From: Lolliginicoccus suaedae
Lineage (GTDB): Bacteria; Actinomycetota; Actinomycetes; Mycobacteriales; Mycobacteriaceae
Assembly: GCF_008312885.1 (NCBI RefSeq)
Contig: NZ_VSSO01000002.1
Coordinates: 1 to 64,000, forward strand
Length of the DNA: 64,000 nt
Direction: 5' to 3'
The notes beneath the pieces are model-generated. The model was not told the DNA's origin. It saw only the letters and a list, made by a program, of their open reading frames with translations, and did not search any database. Below, in pieces: positions 58,485 to 64,000 of this stretch (positions are counted from its first letter, which is position 1; each line of letters opens with the position of its first letter). The position numbers and the translations under genes are program-made.

Positions 58485-59606
58485 ATGGCATCGTTTGACG
58501 ACATCGCCCACGCGAACGCCACCGCGCCCACCGAGCCGTTGTTCGTGCCACCGCGCAGGACCAAGAGCGGCGACGAGAAGACCGAGCCACGTCCGTTGAT
58601 CATGCGCCTGATCCAGACGGAGGTGGAGAAGGCGCTCCTCGGCGAGGCCCGCCGCTACACCCGCTCCCAGGTAGCCGAGCGTGCCGGGGTGAGCCCCGAG
58701 TACGCGCAGGAGCTGTGGCGCGCGCTCGGCTTCGCCACGGCCCCGAGCGCCGACTCCGTGCTCTACACCGAGTCCGACATCAATGCGATCCGCACCCTCG
58801 CGCAGCTCGAGACGGCGGGCATCCTCACCCCGGAGCTGGCCGTGGGCATGACCCGCGCCCTGGGGCAGTCGTTCTCCCGCATCGCCGAATGGCAGGTGCC
58901 GCTGCTCAACGAGCGGGTCCTCGAGCTCGTCGAGCAGCGCATGGCGGCCGACCCGCCGCTCTCCCCCACCGAGCTGCTCGACGACGCTGCCGATCTCGTT
59001 CGCGAATGGGTACCCGTCGTGCATGCCATGCAGACCTATGTGTGGCGCCGCCACCTCGCTGCCCGTGCCGGCCGCTACCTCGCCGGGCCCGACGAGGACA
59101 CCTCCAGCCAGGCGCTCGTCGTGGGGTTCGCGGACATGGTCGGCTACACCGATCTCACGCGGCTGAACAGCATCACCAGCCTCGCGAGCCTGCTCAACAC
59201 CTTCGAGCACACCGTCACCTCGATCATCGCCGCGCACGGCGGGTCGGTGATCAAGAACGTGGGCGACGAGATCATGTTCTCCGTCGAGCAGCCCGCCGCG
59301 GCCGCCCGCATCGCGATCGCGCTGCAGGATGCCATCGGCAGCCACGAGTCCCTGCCCCTGCTGCACATCGGCCTCGCCTATGGCGTGGCGCTGACCCGCT
59401 TCGGCGACCTGTACGGGCAAGTGGTCAATACCGCGGCCAGGCTGACCAGCGCCGCGCCCGGCGGGGACATACTCGTCGACGGCGAGCTCGCCGACATCCT
59501 GCGCCACCACCCGGCATTCCGTGTCAAGGCCGTGAAGTCGGCCCGGCACCGGGGCTTCATGAAGTACAAGCCGCACGAGCTGCTCCGGTCCGCGCCCCAG
59601 CGGTGA
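58485..59606 (+). CDS. Class III adenylate cyclase (Rv2212-like)
   Basis: A 373-residue soluble cyclase making cAMP. Residues ~30-180 are an N-terminal regulatory helical domain (RRYTRSQVAERAGVSPEYAQELWRALG is helix-turn-helix-like, LTPELAVGMTRALGQSF). The catalytic domain (~205-370) has the metal Asp in VGFADMVGYTDLTR, the second Asp in IKNVGDEIMF and a late Asn/Arg segment GQVVNTAARLTSAA. AGGGA lies 8 bases before the ATG at 58485. The order resembles mycobacterial pH- and lipid-sensing cyclases. A CRP/GlxR-like site lies at 11 kb. Confidence 0.9.
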   Translation: MASFDDIAHANATAPTEPLFVPPRRTKSGDEKTEPRPLIMRLIQTEVEKALLGEARRYTRSQVAERAGVSPEYAQELWRALGFATAPSADSVLYTESDINAIRTLAQLETAGILTPELAVGMTRALGQSFSRIAEWQVPLLNERVLELVEQRMAADPPLSPTELLDDAADLVREWVPVVHAMQTYVWRRHLAARAGRYLAGPDEDTSSQALVVGFADMVGYTDLTRLNSITSLASLLNTFEHTVTSIIAAHGGSVIKNVGDEIMFSVEQPAAAARIAIALQDAIGSHESLPLLHIGLAYGVALTRFGDLYGQVVNTAARLTSAAPGGDILVDGELADILRHHPAFRVKAVKSARHRGFMKYKPHELLRSAPQR

Positions 59607-59692
59607 GCGGCCGCCGCGCCGGGAACCAAGCCCGTCACCACCGGTGTAGGTTCGGATAGCGAGTGATCGAGCCGATCGAGAGGTGGACCACG

Positions 59693-60532
59693 ATGGGACT
59701 GACCGATGGGTTGTGGGGGCGGGGCCTCGCCGTGGGCGGCGCCGGGCTCGCTGTCGCGGGAGCAGCGGGCTCCGTGGCGTGGGCCATGCAGCGCAAGCTC
59801 ATCTACTACACCGACGACGCTGCGGTGCCCGCCGCGCACTCCGTCCTCCCCACTGCCGAGGAGGTTCGCCTCCGCACCGATGACGGGCTCGCCCTCGACG
59901 CGTGGCATGTATCGCCCGCGCCCGGTACCGAGCCGCGCGGCATCACCGTGCTCATCGCCCACGGCAACGCCGGCAACCGGGCCGACCGGGCGCCGCTCGC
60001 CGAGGCGCTCGCCCGCCACGGCATCGCCAGCCTGCTGCTCGACTACCGCGGCTACGGCGGCAACCCGGGCTCCCCGTCCGAGGCGGGCCTCGCGCTCGAT
60101 GCCCGGGCCGCCTACTGGTACCTGCGCCGGGAACGCTCGGTCCCGGCGGAGCGATTGATCTACTTCGGCGAGAGCCTCGGCTGCGGCGTCATGGCCTCGC
60201 TCGCGCTGCGCTACCCGCCAGCGGGCCTGGTCCTGCGCTCGCCCTTCACCGACCTCGCCGCGGTCAGCCGCATCCACTATCCATACCTCCCGCACGGCCT
60301 GCTGCGCGACCGGTTCCGGGTGCTCGATGCCGTCAAGCGCATCACCGCGCCCACGGTCGTCGCCTACGGCACCGCCGACGAGATCATCCCCGCATCGATG
60401 AGCGCCGAGGTCGCCGACGCCGCACGCAACCTTCATTCGCGGGTCGTGCTTCCGGGGGCCGGCCACAACGATGCCGAGATGCTCGTGGGCACGCCCCTCA
60501 TCGACGTCATCGCGGGGCTCCTCCCGGCATGA
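59693..60532 (+). CDS. Alpha/beta hydrolase, BEM46/ABHD13-like
   Basis: A 279-residue membrane-anchored hydrolase: an N-terminal hydrophobic stretch (LAVGGAGLAVAGAAGSVAWAM), then IAHGNAGNRADRAPL, the nucleophile elbow YFGESLGCGVM, the Asp in YGTADEIIPAS and the His in PGAGHNDAEML. The ATG at 59693 has AGGTGG 6 bases upstream; a GTG at 59663 is in frame. Its stop overlaps the next start (ATGA), making a two-gene unit with the LON-domain protein. Substrate unknown. Confidence 0.85.
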   Translation: MGLTDGLWGRGLAVGGAGLAVAGAAGSVAWAMQRKLIYYTDDAAVPAAHSVLPTAEEVRLRTDDGLALDAWHVSPAPGTEPRGITVLIAHGNAGNRADRAPLAEALARHGIASLLLDYRGYGGNPGSPSEAGLALDARAAYWYLRRERSVPAERLIYFGESLGCGVMASLALRYPPAGLVLRSPFTDLAAVSRIHYPYLPHGLLRDRFRVLDAVKRITAPTVVAYGTADEIIPASMSAEVADAARNLHSRVVLPGAGHNDAEMLVGTPLIDVIAGLLPA

Positions 60533-61179
60533 CCATCTCGCCCATGTTCCCGCTCGGTTCCGTCCTGCTACCCGGCGGTGCCATGCCGCTGCACGTCTTC
60601 GAGCCGCGCTACCAGGCGATGGTGCGCCACTGCCTCAAGGAGGCCAGCGCACCAACGTTCGGGCAGGTGCTCATCGCGCGCGGCACCGAGGTCGGCGGCG
60701 GCGAGCAGCGCCACGATGTCGGAACCCTCGCCGAGATCATCGCCCACGTGGAGGTCGGTGCCGGCCAGCACGCGCTCGACTGCCGCGGCCGCGAGCGCAT
60801 CCGCGTCACCAGGTGGCTCGACGACGCCCCGTACCCGCGCGCGGAGATCGAGCCCTGGCCCGACGAGAACGATGGCCCCGTCGAGCCCGGTTTCCACACG
60901 TTCGCCGCCCGCATCGCCGAGCTCTACAGCCTCCTCGCGGAGCTTGCCCGTCGGCAGGACGTGCCCGGCAGCGAGGTGGCCATGCCTGAGCTGCCCGTGC
61001 TCGGCGGCACCTCCGACACTCCCGCCCGGCACCTCTACGAGCTCGCTGATCACATTCCGCTCGGCGACGTGGACCGGTACCGGCTGCTCACCGCCCCCGG
61101 TGTGCATGAACGATCGCTCGCGCTATCCGAAGCGCTCGATGGCCTCCTCGAGATGGCCGAGTTCGCCTTGCTCGAGTAG
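60529..61179 (+). CDS. LON peptidase substrate-binding-domain protein
   Basis: A 216-residue stand-alone LON N-terminal domain without protease or ATPase parts. It opens with MFPLGSVLLPGGAMPLHVFEPRYQAMV, the family hallmark, and continues with GTLAEIIAHVEV, CRGRERIRVTRWLDDAPYPRAEIE and a helical C-terminus ending LLEMAEFALLE. Such proteins are thought to bind unfolded substrates. It overlaps the hydrolase gene by 4 bases. Confidence 0.88.
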   Translation: MTISPMFPLGSVLLPGGAMPLHVFEPRYQAMVRHCLKEASAPTFGQVLIARGTEVGGGEQRHDVGTLAEIIAHVEVGAGQHALDCRGRERIRVTRWLDDAPYPRAEIEPWPDENDGPVEPGFHTFAARIAELYSLLAELARRQDVPGSEVAMPELPVLGGTSDTPARHLYELADHIPLGDVDRYRLLTAPGVHERSLALSEALDGLLEMAEFALLE

Positions 61180-61227
61180 AGCGCGAGCAGGGGCGCGGGG
61201 GCCAGGAAGGCACTAGCCTCGGTAAGC

Positions 61228-61794
61228 GTGGATTGGAACGAGCGGTATCGCACCGAGTCGCGGCCGTGGGGCGGGGAGCCCGCGGCCCTGCTGCCCGGCC
61301 TCGTCAAGGATCTCGCGCCGGGCTCGGCGATCGATCTGGGCTGCGGGGAGGGCCGCAACGCGCGCTGGCTGGCCAGCACGGGCTGGCAGGTGACGGGCGT
61401 CGATTCGTCCGAGCAAGCGATCACCAACGCCCAGGGCTCCGATCCGGACGGTCGCATCGCCTGGGTGGTCGGCGACGCCACGACGTGGCAGCCGGAAAAG
61501 CCTGTGGACCTGGTGCTGATGTCGTACCTGCACCTGCCCGGGGAGGCGCTCGCCGACGTGATCCGCGGCGCTGGCCACTGGCTATCGCCCGGGGGCACGC
61601 TGCTCTACCTGGGTCATGCCCGCGAGAACCTCGATCGCGGGGTGGGCGGGCCGCCGGACCCCGCGGTGCTGCCCACTATCCCGCTGCTCGCCGCTGCCGC
61701 CGCGGGACTTCGCGTGGAGCAGTTGCATCACGAGTTCCGCGCCACGCCCAAGGGCCGCGCCATCGACGTGGTGCTGCGCGCCCACCCCTGGTGA
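61228..61794 (+). CDS. SAM-dependent class I methyltransferase
   Basis: A 188-residue methyltransferase (methyltransf_25-like). Motif I is AIDLGCGEGRNARWLA, the acidic end of strand 2 is VTGVDSS, and motifs II/III are VVGDATTW and VDLVLMSYLHLPG, followed by LSPGGTLLYLGHA. The start is GTG 61228 (VDWNERYRTESRPWGGEP), a beginning typical of the tellurite-resistance/thiopurine-type group. The acceptor is unknown. Confidence 0.85.
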   Translation: MDWNERYRTESRPWGGEPAALLPGLVKDLAPGSAIDLGCGEGRNARWLASTGWQVTGVDSSEQAITNAQGSDPDGRIAWVVGDATTWQPEKPVDLVLMSYLHLPGEALADVIRGAGHWLSPGGTLLYLGHARENLDRGVGGPPDPAVLPTIPLLAAAAAGLRVEQLHHEFRATPKGRAIDVVLRAHPW

Positions 61795-61827
61795 TCCCTG
61801 CACGCTTCTTTGATGGAAAGGCTCCAC

Positions 61828-62493
61828 ATGTCGCATCGCGTTGTCATTGCCGGTGGCCACGGGCAGATCGCCCGGCACCTGATCGAACTGCTCGTCGCGC
61901 GCGGGGATTCCGCGGTGGCACTGATCCGCAACCCGAGCCATGCCCATGACATCCATGCGCTCGGTGGCGAGGCGATCCTGCTGGACCTCGAGCACTCCAC
62001 GGTCACGGAGGCCGCGCTCTCCCTCGAGGGCGCGGATGCCGCCGTGTTCGCCGCCGGGGCGGGACCGGGCAGCAGCGCCGAGCGCAAGGACACCGTGGAC
62101 CGCGGAGCCGCGGTACTGCTCGCTGCCGCGGCCGAGCGGGCTGGGGCGCGCCGGTTCATCCAGATCTCCACCTTCGGAGCGGGCGAGCCGATCCCCGTCG
62201 ATGCCGGCGAGGTGTGGGCGGCATACCTGCGCGCCAAGACCGCCGCGGAGGAGGACCTGCGCGGGCGCGACAACCTCGACTGGACGATCCTTCGGCCTGG
62301 CCGGCTGACGAACGATCCCCCGACAGGCCTCGTCGCGCTGTCCGCGCCACCGCTGCCCAAGGACGAGGTGCCGCGGGCTGACGTCGCCGCGGTGGTGGCG
62401 GCTCTCATCGATGCGCCCGCCACCGTGGGCGCGACGTTACTGTTGACGCGAGGGGCCACCACGATTCCCGAGGCCGTGGCAGACTCGGTCTAG
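61828..62493 (+). CDS. NAD(P)-binding SDR-like protein (YwnB/BLVRB type)
   Basis: A 221-residue atypical SDR: cofactor loop VVIAGGHGQIARHLIELL, ADAAVFAAGAGPGSSAERKDTVDRGA and RFIQISTFGAG, with YLRAKTAAEEDLRGRDNLDWTILRPGRL in place of the classic Tyr-Lys. AAAGG lies 6 bases before the ATG at 61828 (MSHRVVIAGG); upstream TTG and ATG codons in frame look incidental. Probably an NAD(P)H-dependent reductase or a redox sensor; substrate unknown. Confidence 0.85.
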   Translation: MSHRVVIAGGHGQIARHLIELLVARGDSAVALIRNPSHAHDIHALGGEAILLDLEHSTVTEAALSLEGADAAVFAAGAGPGSSAERKDTVDRGAAVLLAAAAERAGARRFIQISTFGAGEPIPVDAGEVWAAYLRAKTAAEEDLRGRDNLDWTILRPGRLTNDPPTGLVALSAPPLPKDEVPRADVAAVVAALIDAPATVGATLLLTRGATTIPEAVADSV

Positions 62494-62533
62494 CTCGACC
62501 GAGAATCGGTGAACGCGTGGGAGGTTGGACGTT

Positions 62534-63460
62534 GTGACGGTGGATTTCCGGATCTTCACAGAGCCCCAGCAGGGCGCGAGCTATGACACGCTGCTCGCGG
62601 TCGCCCGCACGGCCGAGCGGCTCGGCTTCGAAGGCTTCTTCCGGTCCGATCACTTCCTGCGGATGGGAAGCGCGGACGGCCTGCCCGGCCCCACCGATGC
62701 CTGGACGACCCTCGCCGGGCTTGCCCGCGAGACCTCCCGCATCCGCCTGGGCACCCTGATGACCTCGGCCACGTTCCGGCATCCGGCGATCCTCGCGGTG
62801 CAGGCGGCACAGGTCGATCACATGTCGGGCGGGCGGGTCGAGCTCGGCATCGGATCGGGATGGTTCGAGGCGGAGCATCGCGCGTTCGGCATCCCGTTCC
62901 CGCCGAAGCTGTTCGACCGGTTCGAGGAGCAGCTCGCCATCATCACTGGCCTCTGGGACACCCCGGATGGCGTGTCGTTCACCTTCCGCGGCGAGCACTA
63001 CGCGCTGGAGGACAATCCCGCGCTGCCCAAGCCATTCCAGTCTGAGCTGCCGATCATCATCGGTGGCAATGGGCCCACCCGCACGCCCGAGTTCGCCGCG
63101 CGGTTCGCCAACGAGTACAACGCGGCGTTCCCCGAGCTCGAGGCGGTCCGGGGACGCTTCGCCACGATCCGCGATACGTGCGAGCGGCTCGAGCGCAACC
63201 CCGGCGACCTGGTGTACTCGGCGGCACTGGTGGCGTGCGTGGGCAGCACGGAGCAGGAGTTCCAGCGCCGGGCGGCGATCATCGGCCGCGATCCGCAGGA
63301 GCTGCGCGAGCACGGGATCTGTGGCACGCCCAGCGAGGCGGCGGACCGGATCGGCGCGTTCGTCCGCGAAGGCGTGGAGCGGTTCTACCTGCAGATCCTC
63401 GATGTGAACGATCTGGATCACATCGAGCTGATCGCGCGCGAGGTCATCGCGGCGCTGTGA
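62534..63460 (+). CDS. LLM-class F420-dependent oxidoreductase
   Basis: A 308-residue luciferase-like TIM barrel of the F420 type. It has GFEGFFRSDHFLRMGSADG, ARETSRIRLGTLMTSATFRHPAILAVQAAQVDHMSGGR and LGIGSGWFEAEHRAFG, which mark the family, plus the PIIIGGNGPTRTPEFAARFANEYN phosphate region. It starts at GTG 62534, 9 bases after GGGAGG. Coupled to the next gene (GTGA). The substrate cannot be read; F420 use is inferred from the family and an actinomycete host. Confidence 0.85.
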   Translation: MTVDFRIFTEPQQGASYDTLLAVARTAERLGFEGFFRSDHFLRMGSADGLPGPTDAWTTLAGLARETSRIRLGTLMTSATFRHPAILAVQAAQVDHMSGGRVELGIGSGWFEAEHRAFGIPFPPKLFDRFEEQLAIITGLWDTPDGVSFTFRGEHYALEDNPALPKPFQSELPIIIGGNGPTRTPEFAARFANEYNAAFPELEAVRGRFATIRDTCERLERNPGDLVYSAALVACVGSTEQEFQRRAAIIGRDPQELREHGICGTPSEAADRIGAFVREGVERFYLQILDVNDLDHIELIAREVIAAL

Positions 63461-64000
63461 GCGGGCTCGAGCTATTCACCTCGCTGGCGCTGCTGATGAC
63501 GGGAGCAGCGATACTGGCCCTCGCGGTGAACGCGCTATGGCCCCGCACGTCGGGGCGCTCGGTGATCGTCAGCTGGCCGGCGGCGTGGCTCGCCATCGAG
63601 CTGCCGGTCCATGTCCTGCTCGGCGGGACCATCGCCGTCATCGTGCTGGTGGCGGTGGGTGGCATCCATCCGCTGGGAATGGCCGGGCTGGTCCTGTTCG
63701 GGGCGGGCGCCGCGTTCCTCGCGCGGTTCGCGTTCCTCGCCCGCACCGCCGCGATCACGGCCGAGCCCCCGCTGCCCGAGGTCGCCCGAGGGCATGGCTC
63801 TGGGGATGGCCGGGCATATCCTGGCTCGCACGTGCTGCTGCCGTGGCTGCCGTGGCGCCGGCGCGACATCAAGCGCATCAACAACGTCGTGTACTCGCGG
63901 CACGGCAACCTCGCGCTCAAGCTCGACATCACCCTGCCCCGCGATGGCGAGGCCCCGCCGGGCGGCAGGCCCGCAATCATCCAGGTGCATGGGGGCGGCT
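63457..64000 (+). CDS. Membrane-anchored alpha/beta hydrolase, partial
   Basis: Starts at GTG 63457 inside the oxidoreductase stop and runs off the window after 181 codons. The visible part has three or four hydrophobic segments (TSLALLMTGAAILALAVN, HVLLGGTIAVIVLVAVGG, MAGLVLFGAGAAFLARFAFL), a basic region (LPWRRRDIKRINNVVYSR) and then LKLDITLPRDG leading to IIQVHGGG, the oxyanion motif of hormone-sensitive-lipase or carboxylesterase enzymes. The catalytic residues lie beyond the edge. Resembles membrane-bound mycobacterial esterases of the LipQ type. Confidence 0.75.
   Translation, partial: MSGLELFTSLALLMTGAAILALAVNALWPRTSGRSVIVSWPAAWLAIELPVHVLLGGTIAVIVLVAVGGIHPLGMAGLVLFGAGAAFLARFAFLARTAAITAEPPLPEVARGHGSGDGRAYPGSHVLLPWLPWRRRDIKRINNVVYSRHGNLALKLDITLPRDGEAPPGGRPAIIQVHGGG

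Noticed and set aside
1-64000. tRNA, rRNA or CRISPR arrays
   Set aside because: No cloverleaf-like sequences, conserved rRNA segments or regularly spaced repeats were seen in the intergenic regions; the only tandem direct repeat is the two-copy AraC site.

Overview
The window is very GC-rich chromosomal DNA with GTG and TTG starts, tight ATGA/GTGA gene overlaps and actinobacterial families throughout: a GAF-ANTAR regulator, a SigB/SigF-type sigma factor with its RsbW-like partner, DUF1918, DUF2254, a CRP/GlxR-like site and an accA/accD/fadE set like that of mycobacteria. A short acidic peptide gene resembling the PorA/PorH mycomembrane porins of corynebacteria suggests a mycolic-acid-containing actinomycete (Mycobacteriales). 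No rRNA, tRNA, CRISPR array or intact transposase was seen.

Layout. 1-10.9 kb is a purine-salvage and catabolism block: a xanthine dehydrogenase whose [2Fe-2S] and molybdenum parts are fused, its FAD subunit, an 8-oxoguanine-deaminase-like amidohydrolase, guanine deaminase, urate oxidase, a stand-alone OHCU decarboxylase, a purine permease fused to a second and apparently degenerate OHCU decarboxylase domain, and a MobA-like cofactor nucleotidyltransferase. 11.3-14 kb holds an orphan bacteriocin-type ABC exporter. 14-19 kb is a mixed set of oxidoreductases and hydrolases. 19.2-24.1 kb is a cobalamin-riboswitch operon: binding protein, two permeases, ATPase and a CbiX-like/[2Fe-2S] ferredoxin fusion.

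24.3-33 kb carries a glycine-rich exported protein, a NaChBac-type channel, an M20 peptidase, a purine permease, a PIG-L deacetylase, a lytic transglycosylase, a SUKH protein and a lower-GC patch with relic sequence. 33-38.2 kb is a stress-signalling region: a MerR/TipAS regulator, a DJ-1/PfpI protein, the short acidic peptide, two small membrane proteins, the sigma factor, RsbW, STAS and GAF-ANTAR proteins. Three SigB/SigF-like promoters (GTTT, 16 bases, GGGTA-like) sit in front of members of this cluster.

38.4-54.4 kb contains an RNase H-like protein, an aminotransferase/AraC pair, and acyl-CoA dehydrogenase, accA and accD genes. In mycobacteria these last three sit together, but here accA and accD are separated by a membrane protein, a 325-bp MITE-like element, a two-subunit Tat-exported molybdenum hydroxylase (IorAB type) and a DUF2254 protein. 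An XdhC cofactor-insertion gene lies just beyond accD. A TetR gene at 54.4 kb, accD and accA share an upstream GTTAAT-N6-TMAC motif, so the module may still be co-regulated after being split. 55-64 kb is ordinary housekeeping and accessory content: DUF2218, a Kef-type antiporter, ArsR, a class III adenylate cyclase, hydrolases, a LON-domain protein, a methyltransferase and an F420-type oxidoreductase. The last gene, a membrane-anchored esterase, runs off the right edge.
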